Assembly (NCBI RefSeq): GCF_900109855.1
Contig: NZ_FOBO01000002.1
Location: 241,487-305,486, forward strand
DNA length: 64,000 nt
Origin: Roseovarius tolerans
GTDB lineage: Bacteria; Pseudomonadota; Alphaproteobacteria; Rhodobacterales; Rhodobacteraceae
Direction: 5' to 3'
Shown: piece after piece, positions 18,469 through 27,328 of the stretch
How positions within the stretch are numbered: position 1 is the first letter of the stretch
How the letters are laid out: each line of letters begins with the position of its first letter
Program-made: the position numbers and the translations under genes
The notes under the pieces: model-generated
Seen by the model: the letters and a program-made list of their open reading frames with translations, nothing else
Database searches by the model: none
What the model was told of the DNA's origin: nothing

Positions 18469-21033
18469 ATGAGTGTCACGACCGCCGCAAGCATGCCCGC
18501 CCGCGATCGCCTGGCCCTCGCGATCCTGAGCGCGTTTGTGGCGGGCTGCATGCTCGCCGCTGCGTTGATGACCCTGCAGGTGCTTGGAAAACTCGATGAA
18601 CACGGCAGCGCCAAGCAGGACAATCTGCAATGGACGATGTCGCAACTCGAAGTGGATCAGTTGCGCTTTCGCTTGTCGCTTGAACGACTGAGTGAATCCG
18701 ACCCCGCCTCGACGGAGAATGTGCGCCGCCAGTTCGACCTGCTTTACAGCCGGGCCATGACCCTGCAGCGCGGAGAGGTCTATCGCACGGTGATCCGCGA
18801 TGGCGCGATGGAGGATGATCTCGATCTGATGGTGGCGCTGCTGGCGCAGATGGTGCCGATCATCGACGCCCCGGACGCCGACCTGCACCCCGCGAGCGAC
18901 CGGCTTGCAGCCTTGGCCGGACGCATGACCGCGCCGATCCGCGCCGTTGCCACGCAGGCGATCACCGTCGATGCGCGCCGCTCGGATGCCGAGCGCGCGG
19001 TGCTGACCTCGCAGATCATCACGCTGACCATCCTGATCCTGCTGATGGTGACGGCGCTCTTTACCTTGCTGATCATGCTTTGGCGGCTTTACCGCAGCCA
19101 TCGCCTACGCGCCGAGGAAAGCCGCCGCACCTCGAACCGGCTGACCACGATCCTCAACACCTCGCAGGATGCGGTGCTGGTGATCGACGCCGACGGTTGC
19201 CTGCGCGATACCAATGCCAGTGCGCAGCGTATGTTCGACCTGCCCCGCAATGCCGAGAGCGATGTTTGCCTTGACGCGCTGATCTCGGGCCCCGACGGCG
19301 ACGCGCCCGGTCTCCGGCTTGACGCAGAGCGTTTGATGGCCGCCTGTCGCGATGGGCCATACCGGTCGGACAGGCTGACCGGGCACAGCCTGACGGGTCG
19401 GCATTTCGCGGTGGAACTCTCTGCCGATCTCGCGCCGCGGGGCGATACGGCGGTCTGCATCTGCTTCGTGCGGGACATCTCGGCCCGGCGCGCCGCCGAG
19501 GCCGAGATTGCCACATCCCGCGACCGTGCGCTGTCGGGTGAGCGGGCGAAGGCCCGGTTTCTCGGTATGATCAGCCATGAGATGCGCACGCCACTGAACG
19601 GCATTCTCGGGGCGCTCGATCTATTGAGCGACACCGGCCTTGACGCCGAACAGGAGCGCTACGCCCGCATCATGCGCTCGTCCGGGCAGTTGTTGCTGAC
19701 CCAGATCACCGATGCGCTCGACATGACGCAGGCCGAGGCGGGCAAGCTGCGGCTGCGGAGCGGCGCCTTCGATCTGGACCGGCTGCTCGCCGATCTGGTC
19801 GAAAGCCAGAACGCCGCCGCCGCCGCGCGCGGCAACCGGCTGCGCCTGCTCACACCCACCCACGGGCTGGGCCCGGTCGAAGGTGACCGCGACCGTGTCC
19901 ATCAGGTGCTGCTCAATCTCGTCTCGAACGCGATCAAGTTCACACGCAACGGCGATATCACGATCGAGGTGTCGCGCTCTCCTGCGTCCGAAATGGTCGA
20001 ATTTCAGGTGTCTGACACCGGCGTCGGCATCCCCGAAGCAGACCTGCCGAATGTATTCGACGATTTCGTACGCGTCGAGCCGCGCGACATGGAACAGCCC
20101 GAAGGCACCGGGCTCGGGCTTGGGATCGCGCGGCAACTGGCGACGCTGATGGGCGGCAGCGTCGGGGCGGAAAGCGTGCTGGGCGAAGGCAGCCTGTTCT
20201 GGGTGCGTCTGCCGCTGCGGCCCACGGACCGTACCGCCCCGCCGTCGGGCCGGATCATCCCGACGCCCGCCCCTGCCCACAAGGCAAAGGTCCTGGTGGT
20301 CGAGGACAACCCGACCAACCGGCTGGTGGTCGAGACCATGCTCACCCGTGACGGGCATAAGGTCACGCTCGCGGCGGACGGAATCGAGGGGGTACAGGCG
20401 GCACAAGCCGCGGCCTTCGATCTCATCCTGATGGATGTGAACATGCCGCGACTGGACGGAATCGCGGCAACGCAGGCGATACGCGCGGGTGCGGGCCTCA
20501 GCGCGCACACGCGCATCGTGGCACTCACCGCCCATGCAGGGGCCGATACCGCCCGAAAGCTGATCGAGGCCGGGGCCAACGAGGTCGAGACCAAACCGCT
20601 CAGCCGTGACGCCCTGCGCCGCCTGATGGCGCGCAATGCCACCGGCGTGCCCGCCGCAGAGCCGCTGCTGCACGGGCAAGAAGAAACCACGCCGCCCTGT
20701 CTCGACCATGACTATCTTGATCAGCTGGGCCACAGCCTCTCGGCCGATCGCATCGCGGAAATCCTGCGCAGCTTCGAGGCAGAGGGCGCGGCGCTGATGG
20801 GCGACCTTGCCAGCGAGCGGACCCTGCCGGACGACGCGCTGATCTCGCGGCTGCACCGGCTGGCGGGCACCGCCGCGACCTGCGGCGCGCGCGCCTTTCA
20901 GGCACGTCTTGCGGCGGCCGAGGCGGCGGTGCTCCGGCGCGATCACGCCGCCCGCGCCGCCCGTCTGGCCGAACTGCCGCGCCTCTGGCAGGTGACTCTG
21001 GCCGAAATCGACCGCTACCGCGATGCGGCCTGA
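18469..21033 (+). CDS. Hybrid sensor histidine kinase with receiver and HPt domains
   Basis: An 854-aa inner-membrane kinase. Two transmembrane helices (about residues 16-38 and 185-207) flank a helical periplasmic sensor region. A PAS-like domain follows (about 225-340). Then come HisKA with phospho-acceptor His370 in MISHEMRTPLNG, HATPase (NLVSNAIKFTRNGD, GVGIPEADL, GTGLGLGIARQL), a receiver with Asp656 in LILMDVNMPRLDG, and a C-terminal HPt with His796 in LHRLAGTAATCGA. This makes a full His-Asp-His chain lacking only the output regulator, for which the divergent NarL-type protein is the obvious candidate. The signal sensed is unknown. Confidence 0.92.
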   Translation: MSVTTAASMPARDRLALAILSAFVAGCMLAAALMTLQVLGKLDEHGSAKQDNLQWTMSQLEVDQLRFRLSLERLSESDPASTENVRRQFDLLYSRAMTLQRGEVYRTVIRDGAMEDDLDLMVALLAQMVPIIDAPDADLHPASDRLAALAGRMTAPIRAVATQAITVDARRSDAERAVLTSQIITLTILILLMVTALFTLLIMLWRLYRSHRLRAEESRRTSNRLTTILNTSQDAVLVIDADGCLRDTNASAQRMFDLPRNAESDVCLDALISGPDGDAPGLRLDAERLMAACRDGPYRSDRLTGHSLTGRHFAVELSADLAPRGDTAVCICFVRDISARRAAEAEIATSRDRALSGERAKARFLGMISHEMRTPLNGILGALDLLSDTGLDAEQERYARIMRSSGQLLLTQITDALDMTQAEAGKLRLRSGAFDLDRLLADLVESQNAAAAARGNRLRLLTPTHGLGPVEGDRDRVHQVLLNLVSNAIKFTRNGDITIEVSRSPASEMVEFQVSDTGVGIPEADLPNVFDDFVRVEPRDMEQPEGTGLGLGIARQLATLMGGSVGAESVLGEGSLFWVRLPLRPTDRTAPPSGRIIPTPAPAHKAKVLVVEDNPTNRLVVETMLTRDGHKVTLAADGIEGVQAAQAAAFDLILMDVNMPRLDGIAATQAIRAGAGLSAHTRIVALTAHAGADTARKLIEAGANEVETKPLSRDALRRLMARNATGVPAAEPLLHGQEETTPPCLDHDYLDQLGHSLSADRIAEILRSFEAEGAALMGDLASERTLPDDALISRLHRLAGTAATCGARAFQARLAAAEAAVLRRDHAARAARLAELPRLWQVTLAEIDRYRDAA

Positions 21034-21209
21034 GCGATTGAAGGGGCCGCACGAAAGCTGCATAGGTCCGCGTCAGGCAAAACCAACGTCGGCCCCACCC
21101 TCACGAAGAGTTGCCTTTCCCTAGGCATGCGATAAGTTCGAAAAAGGTCAGGGTCCAACCGACCGCGCGCCAGGCAGACGCCTGCGCCAATAAAACAAGG
21201 TGCGAACGC

Positions 21210-22319
21210 ATGTCGATCCTGAAACAACTCATGGTGCTCTGCGTTCTGGGCGCCCTCGCCTATGGCGGATATGAGTATTACCGCACCGAACTGGCCCCTG
21301 CTCCGCCTGCCGAAGCGGAGAGCGGCGGGCCACGCCCCGCCACCGTGGAACTCGCGCGCGCCGAAACCCGCACCCTGCGCCGCACCGTCGAGGCCGTGGG
21401 CACCACCCGTGCCCTGCGCTCCATCGAGATCGTCCCCGAGGTCGATGGACGCCTCATCGAGCTGACCATATCCCCCGGCACGCGCGTTGAGAAAGGCGAT
21501 GTGCTAGCGCGGCTCGAAGACACCATCGAGCGCGCCGACCTTTCGGAGGCCGAGGCCGTGCTCACCGAACAGCGCCAGGCGCTCGAGCGTGCGCGACAGC
21601 TGCGCACGACAAATGCCGTCTCGCTCGCCACGCTGGAAGAGGCGATCGCCCGCCTGGCCGAGGCCGAAGCAGATGTCGAACGCGCCCGCCGCAGGCTCGA
21701 GGATCGCCGCATCACCGCGCCGTTCGGCGGTGTCGTGGGGCTGACCAATTACGATTCGGGCGCGCGCGTCGAAGAGGGGCAGGTGCTGACCCGCCTTGAC
21801 GATCTGAGCGAGGTCGAGGTCGAGTTCTCGCTGCCCGAGACGGTCTTTGCCCAGGTGCATCACGGCCAGCAGGTGATCGCGCGCAGCGCCGCCTTTCCCG
21901 AGCGCGACTTCACCGGCACCATCGACGCGGTGGACAGCCGTATCGACCCGGTCAGCCGCGCCTTTCGCACCCGCGCACTGGTGCCCAACCCCGACAGCAC
22001 CCTGCCTGCGGGCATGTTTCTGTCGCTCACCCTGATCCTGTCACAGGACGAACGCGTCACCGTGCCGGAAGAGGCGATCATCTTCCAGGCCGCCGAAACC
22101 TATGTGTTTGTCGCGCAAGACAACGTCGCGCAGCGCCGCGTGGTCAGGACCGGGCAACGCCAGGACGGGCGCATCGCCATCCTCTCAGGCCTCGACGAGG
22201 GCGAGGCCGTGGTGGTGCGCGGCCTGCAACGGGTGCGCGACGGCAGCCCGCTCAAGATCCTCGAAACCGACGATGCCGCCACCGCCTCTGCCGAGGCGGT
22301 ACCGGAGCAGCCCACATGA
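21210..22319 (+). CDS. RND efflux periplasmic adaptor subunit
   Basis: A 369-aa membrane-fusion protein. An N-terminal membrane anchor (about residues 5-20, no lipobox) is followed by a beta-barrel/lipoyl segment (VEAVGTTRALRSIEIVPEV, GTRVEKGDVLARLED). A coiled-coil hairpin (about 110-165) and RRLEDRRITAPFGGVVGLTN complete the pattern. It bridges the inner-membrane pump to an outer-membrane channel. The stop overlaps the pump gene by 4 bases (ATGA). No outer-membrane TolC-like gene is adjacent. The start at 21210 places the anchor at the N-terminus; an ORF extension to 21111 is unlikely. Confidence 0.92.
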   Translation: MSILKQLMVLCVLGALAYGGYEYYRTELAPAPPAEAESGGPRPATVELARAETRTLRRTVEAVGTTRALRSIEIVPEVDGRLIELTISPGTRVEKGDVLARLEDTIERADLSEAEAVLTEQRQALERARQLRTTNAVSLATLEEAIARLAEAEADVERARRRLEDRRITAPFGGVVGLTNYDSGARVEEGQVLTRLDDLSEVEVEFSLPETVFAQVHHGQQVIARSAAFPERDFTGTIDAVDSRIDPVSRAFRTRALVPNPDSTLPAGMFLSLTLILSQDERVTVPEEAIIFQAAETYVFVAQDNVAQRRVVRTGQRQDGRIAILSGLDEGEAVVVRGLQRVRDGSPLKILETDDAATASAEAVPEQPT

Positions 22320-25300
22320 CGCTGTCGGACATCTCGGTGCGCCGTCCCGTCCTCGCGGCGGTGATGAGCCTGCTGATCGTGATCTTCGGGCTTGCCGCGC
22401 TGCGCGGCCTGCCGGTGCGCGAATTGCCCGACGTGGACAATGCGGTTGTCACCGTCACCACCACCTATCGCGGCGCCGCGCCCGAGGTGATCGACACTGA
22501 TCTCACCGAGACCATCGAGGGCGCCATCGCCACCATCTCGGGCATCCGCACGATCAGTTCCGAGAGCCGTCAGGGCCGCAGCCGCGTGACCATCGAGTTT
22601 GATAGCGGCGTCGATATCGACGTCGCCGCCAACGATGTGCGCGATGCCGTGGGGCGCGTGCGCGGCGACCTGCCCGAAGAGGCGGATGAGCCCGAGGTCG
22701 TCAAATCCGACGCCGATGCCGACCCGGTGATGCGCATCGCCGTCACCTCGGACCGCATGACCACCGCCGAGATCACCGATTATGTCGACCGCCTGATCGT
22801 CGACCGCATCGCCACGCTCGACGGGGTGGCCAATGTCAATCTGGTGGGCGAACGGCCCTTTGCCGTGCGAATCTGGCTCGACCGGCGCGCGCTCGCGGCG
22901 CGCAACCTCACCGTCTCGGATGTCGAGGCGGCCCTGCGGCGCAACAATATCGAACTGCCGGCGGGCGAGGTGGAATCGTTCAACCGCCAGCTCTCCGTGC
23001 GCCTCAACAGCCGTCTCGACAGCATTGAAGATTTTCGCGCCATCGTGCTCGACCGGGTGGCGGGCTACCCGGTGCGCTTGGGCGATGTGGCGCGGGTGGA
23101 GCCAGGCGTGGCGGATGACACCACCGTGGTGCGCACCAACGGCACCGACGCCGTGGGCATGTGGATCCTGCGCCAGAGCCAATCCAACACGCTGGAGATT
23201 TCCAAGGCGGTGCGCGCCGAGATGAAGGCGATGGAGCGCAGCCTGCCCGAGGGCATGAAGATCATCGTCGGCTCGGATGACGCGCTCTTTGTCGGAGCCT
23301 CGATCCGCGAGGTGGTGACGGCGCTCTTCATCTCACTGGCGCTTGTGGTGGCGGTGATCCTGCTCTTCCTGCGCAGCATCCGCGCCACGCTCATCCCGGC
23401 CATCACCATCCCCGTCGCGCTGATCGGCAGTTTCCTCCTGATCGGCCTCTGGGGGTTTTCGCTCAACACGCTGACGCTTCTGGCACTGCTGCTGTCAATC
23501 GGGCTGGTGGTCGATGACGCCATCGTCGTGCTGGAGAACATCCAGCGCCGCATCGAAGAGGGCGAAAGCCCGCTGGTCGCGAGCCTCAAGGGCGCGCGGC
23601 AGGTGACCTTCGCGGTCATCGCCACCTCTCTGACGTTGATCGCGGTGTTCGTGCCGCTCTCATTCATGCCCGGTCAGGTCGGGCGTCTGTTCGTGGAATT
23701 CGGCTGGGTGATGGCCGGCACCGTCGCGATCTCGACCTTCGTGGCGCTCACCGCCTGCCCGGCGCTGGCCTCCAAGGTGCTGCGCGCGCGCAGGGCCCGC
23801 AAGGACGGGCGCGCGCACCGCCCACCCCTCGTGCAGCGCGCCTATCGCGTGCTTCTGACCCGCGCAATCGGCATGCCGCTGGTGGTCCTGCCGGTCACTA
23901 TCGCGATCACCGCAGGCGCGGCGCTTTTCTACGATGGCCTCCCGCGCGAGTTGGCCCCGCGCGAAGATCGCGGCGTGGGCTTCGTGCCGCTCACCGCGCC
24001 GCAAGGCTCGACCGTGCCGCATTCCGACATGGCGGCGCGTCAGGTCGAGGAGATCATCCAGCCCTTCGTCGACAGCGGCGAAATCGAGACGGTCTTTACC
24101 TTCACCGGATGGGGCGGGCGCGCGTGGCGTTCTTTCGTGGTGTTTCGTCTCGCCCCGTGGGAGGACCGCGACCGACCGGTCTCCGCTCTCGTCGCGGAAA
24201 TCGCACCGAAAATGGGTGAGGTGACCATCGCACGCGGCTTTCCAGTGACCCCGGCGGGCCTCGGGCTGCGCGGCAATTCGACTCCGGTTCGGGTGGTGAT
24301 CGGCGGCCCGGATTTCGAGAGTGTCGAAGGCTGGGCGACCGAGTTTCTCAGACGCGCCGAACAGGTCGAGGGGCTGGTGAACCCCGAAATCAACTTCGAG
24401 GAAAACCTGCCCCAGCTCGATATCGAGATCGACCGCGAACGTGCCGACGATCTGGGCATCTCGGCGGATGTGATCGCCACCACCCTGCAAACCATGCTGG
24501 CCTCGCGCGAGGTCACGACCTTTGTCAGCCGGGGCCGCGAATACCCCGTGCTGGTGCAGGCCGAGGACGAGGACCGCCGCACCCCCACCGATATCGAGAA
24601 CATCTTCATCCGCGCCTCCGACGGTGAAACACTGGTGCCCCTCGGCGCGCTGGTGACGCTCAAGGAAAACGCCGCCGCGCCCTCGCTGCAACGCTTCGAC
24701 CGGCTGCCCTCGATCCAGCTTTCGGGCGCGCTTGCCCCCGACGCGGAACTGGGCGACGTGCTGACCCGGCTCGAAACCATCGCCGCCGAGATCCTGCCCG
24801 CCGAGGCCAAGCTTGGCTATGACGGGCAGTCGCGCACCTACAAGGACACCTCCGGCGGGCTTGGCGTGGTGTTCGTGCTGGCGCTCGTGATCGTCTACCT
24901 CGTGCTTGCCGCGCAGTTCGAGAGCTTCCTGCACCCCGTCGTGATCATGCTCACCGTGCCCACCGGCGTGGCGGGCGCGATCTATGCCATGGTCGTCGGG
25001 GGGCTGTCGCTCAATGTCTATAGCCAGATCGGGATCATCCTGCTTATCGGCCTGATCTCCAAGAACGGCATCCTGATCGTCGAATTCGCCAATCAGCTGC
25101 GCGACGAAGGCCGCGAGGTGCGTGACGCGGTGATCGAGGCCTCGGTGCTGCGCCTGCGCCCGATCATGATGACGGCGATCTCGACCGTGCTGGGCGCGCT
25201 GCCGCTGGTGCTGGCCAGCGGCGCAGGCGCCGAGAGCCGGATTGCCGTGGGCACCGTGATCATCGCCGGGCTCAGCCTCGCTACGTTGCTGATGCTGTTC

Positions 25301-25411
25301 GTCACGCCGATCCTCTACGATCTTCTCGCGCGGTTCACGCGGCCGAGGGGGGCCATCGAAAAGGCGCTCGAGACCGAACTCGCAGACCGTACCCCACAGC
25401 CTGCTGAGTGA
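22316..25411 (+). CDS. RND efflux transporter permease
   Basis: A 1031-aa HAE1-like RND pump: 12 transmembrane segments with two large periplasmic loops in a duplicated arrangement. Recognisable are the first helix (VLAAVMSLLIVIFGLAALR), the GLVVDDAIVVLENIQRRIEE stretch in TM4 with the paired aspartates for proton relay, and the second-half repeat ending GLISKNGILIVEFANQLRDE. It exports hydrophobic compounds by proton antiport; the substrate cannot be predicted. It is translationally coupled to the adaptor gene. Confidence 0.95.
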   Translation: MTLSDISVRRPVLAAVMSLLIVIFGLAALRGLPVRELPDVDNAVVTVTTTYRGAAPEVIDTDLTETIEGAIATISGIRTISSESRQGRSRVTIEFDSGVDIDVAANDVRDAVGRVRGDLPEEADEPEVVKSDADADPVMRIAVTSDRMTTAEITDYVDRLIVDRIATLDGVANVNLVGERPFAVRIWLDRRALAARNLTVSDVEAALRRNNIELPAGEVESFNRQLSVRLNSRLDSIEDFRAIVLDRVAGYPVRLGDVARVEPGVADDTTVVRTNGTDAVGMWILRQSQSNTLEISKAVRAEMKAMERSLPEGMKIIVGSDDALFVGASIREVVTALFISLALVVAVILLFLRSIRATLIPAITIPVALIGSFLLIGLWGFSLNTLTLLALLLSIGLVVDDAIVVLENIQRRIEEGESPLVASLKGARQVTFAVIATSLTLIAVFVPLSFMPGQVGRLFVEFGWVMAGTVAISTFVALTACPALASKVLRARRARKDGRAHRPPLVQRAYRVLLTRAIGMPLVVLPVTIAITAGAALFYDGLPRELAPREDRGVGFVPLTAPQGSTVPHSDMAARQVEEIIQPFVDSGEIETVFTFTGWGGRAWRSFVVFRLAPWEDRDRPVSALVAEIAPKMGEVTIARGFPVTPAGLGLRGNSTPVRVVIGGPDFESVEGWATEFLRRAEQVEGLVNPEINFEENLPQLDIEIDRERADDLGISADVIATTLQTMLASREVTTFVSRGREYPVLVQAEDEDRRTPTDIENIFIRASDGETLVPLGALVTLKENAAAPSLQRFDRLPSIQLSGALAPDAELGDVLTRLETIAAEILPAEAKLGYDGQSRTYKDTSGGLGVVFVLALVIVYLVLAAQFESFLHPVVIMLTVPTGVAGAIYAMVVGGLSLNVYSQIGIILLIGLISKNGILIVEFANQLRDEGREVRDAVIEASVLRLRPIMMTAISTVLGALPLVLASGAGAESRIAVGTVIIAGLSLATLLMLFVTPILYDLLARFTRPRGAIEKALETELADRTPQPAE

Positions 25412-25510
25412 ATTCCTGCCGGTTTTCCAAGCGTTTCAAAAATTCCCCTCGTCCCGGTCTGGCAATCCGCTACCTGCGATGCGATACCAAAGGGACAAGT
25501 GCCGGGGGGT

Positions 25511-27328
25511 ATGCGTGACGTGAAAAAGTTCTGTTTTCCAAAGGCCGCACTGGTGGCGATTGCCCTGGGCTTTGGCACTGCACCGGCCGTGGCACTCGAC
25601 TTCGGCTTTGCGGCTCCGGGTGCGCCCGACAGCTTTGGGGCGCGCCTGCGCGACGCCTCGCTCAGCCTCTCCACCGCCCAAGCCGAAGGCAGCACCGCCC
25701 AGGACCTGCTCGCCGCCGCACAGGCCGATTACGGACGCCTCACCGGCGTGCTCTATGCCGCGGGCTATTACAGCGGCGTGGTGCGTATCCGCGTCAACGG
25801 GCAGGAAGCGGCCAGCATCCCGCCGCTGCGCGCGCCCGATCAGATCGACCGGATCGACATCATCGTCGAACGCGGCCCGTCTTTCACCCTCAACCGCGCT
25901 CGGGTCGCCCCGCTCGCCCCCGGCACCCAGCTGCCAGAGGGGTTCGCCACCGGCCAACCCGCCAAGGGTCAGCTCATCGGCGACGCCACCCGCACCAGCA
26001 TCACCGCCTGGCGAGATGCCGGCCATGCCAAGGCTGACGTGGACGCTCAAACCGTCATCGCCGATCACGCGACGCAATCGCTTGATGCCGATATCACCCT
26101 CGATCCCGGGCCGCGCCTGCGTTTCGGCACCCTGCGGATCGAAGAGGACGCCCGCCCCTCCCGTGTGCGCGAGCCGCGCATCCGCGAGATCGCGGGCCTA
26201 CCCACCGGCCGTGTCTACTCGCCCGCCGAACGCGAACGCGCCGCGAACCGCCTGCGCCGCACAGGGGCCTTCCGCTCGGTGGTGATGCGCGATGCCGACA
26301 CCCCCAACCCCGATGGCACACTCGACATGCGCACGCAGGTCGTCGATGCCAAACCCCGCCGGATCGGCGTAGGCGCGGAACTGTCATCACTCGAAGGCAT
26401 CACACTCTCGGGGTTCTGGCTGCACCGCAACCTGCTGGGCGGGGCCGAACGGCTGCGTCTCGACGCGATGATCGGCGGGATCGGCGGCGATTCGGGCGGC
26501 GAGGATTTCCGCCTCGGCGCGCGGCTTGACCGGCCTGCCACGTTCACCCCCGATACCGGGACCTTTCTGCTGGCCAATATCGAGGACAACAATGAACCCG
26601 ATTACAGCGAGCGCAAGGCCGAGATCGGCGGCGGCCTGACCCATATCTTTTCCGACCAACTGACCGGTGAGGCGGGCATCACCTACCGCTATTCCGAGAT
26701 CACAGACGATCTGGGCAACCGCGAATTGCAGCATCTTCTGTTTCCGCTGCGCGCCACATGGGATCGCCGTGACGACCCGCTCAACCCGACATCGGGGCTC
26801 TATCTCGACGTCTCGCTGACCCCGTTCATCGGGCTGGACGACGGCGGCGGCGCGGGCACACGTCTTTATGTCGATCTGCGCGAACATGTCTCCTTCGGCG
26901 AGAATGACCGTTTTACATTGGCAGGGCGCGCGCAACTGGGCTCGGTCACCGGGGCGGATATCGAGGACGTGCCCGCCGACATGCTGTTCTATTCAGGGGG
27001 CGCCGGCACGGTGCGCGGCCAGCGGTATCAATCACTCGGGGTTGATCTGTCGCCCACCGTCACCATCGGCGGGCGCTCCTTTCTCGGCTTCTCCGGCGAG
27101 GTGCGCACCATGATCAGCGACAGCATTCAGGCCGTGGTCTTTGCCGATACAGGCTTTATCGGTCAGGACGCCTTCGGTACCGGTCGGGGCGAATGGCACA
27201 GCGGCGCGGGCATCGGCGCGCGCTACTTCACCGCCGTGGGCCCCATCCGGGTCGATCTCGCGACCCCCATCGGCGAGAATGCAGGCGAGAACATCGAACT
27301 CTATATCGGGATTGGACAGGCATTCTGA
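25511..27328 (+). CDS. tamA: Autotransporter assembly complex protein TamA (Omp85 family)
   Basis: A 605-aa outer-membrane protein. A signal peptide (about residues 1-27) is followed by POTRA-like domains (about 50-260; TAWRDAGHAKADVDAQTV and RIREIAGLPTGRVYSPAERE). A C-terminal 16-strand barrel shows WDRRDDPLNPTSGLYLDVSL, GGAGTVRGQRYQSLG and the closing GPIRVDLATPIGE. With TamB it moves proteins, or lipids, to the outer membrane. Start ATG at 25511; an in-frame GTG at 25499 is an alternative. The stop overlaps the tamB start by one base (TGATG). Confidence 0.93.
   Translation: MRDVKKFCFPKAALVAIALGFGTAPAVALDFGFAAPGAPDSFGARLRDASLSLSTAQAEGSTAQDLLAAAQADYGRLTGVLYAAGYYSGVVRIRVNGQEAASIPPLRAPDQIDRIDIIVERGPSFTLNRARVAPLAPGTQLPEGFATGQPAKGQLIGDATRTSITAWRDAGHAKADVDAQTVIADHATQSLDADITLDPGPRLRFGTLRIEEDARPSRVREPRIREIAGLPTGRVYSPAERERAANRLRRTGAFRSVVMRDADTPNPDGTLDMRTQVVDAKPRRIGVGAELSSLEGITLSGFWLHRNLLGGAERLRLDAMIGGIGGDSGGEDFRLGARLDRPATFTPDTGTFLLANIEDNNEPDYSERKAEIGGGLTHIFSDQLTGEAGITYRYSEITDDLGNRELQHLLFPLRATWDRRDDPLNPTSGLYLDVSLTPFIGLDDGGGAGTRLYVDLREHVSFGENDRFTLAGRAQLGSVTGADIEDVPADMLFYSGGAGTVRGQRYQSLGVDLSPTVTIGGRSFLGFSGEVRTMISDSIQAVVFADTGFIGQDAFGTGRGEWHSGAGIGARYFTAVGPIRVDLATPIGENAGENIELYIGIGQAF

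Noticed and set aside
19621..21063. A 480-codon minus-strand frame across the hybrid kinase
   Set aside because: Shadow of the kinase gene; all conserved kinase, receiver and HPt motifs are on the plus strand.
23660..24934. A 424-codon minus-strand frame within the RND pump
   Set aside because: Composition is typical of an antisense frame, and the pump reading frame is continuous and family-typical.
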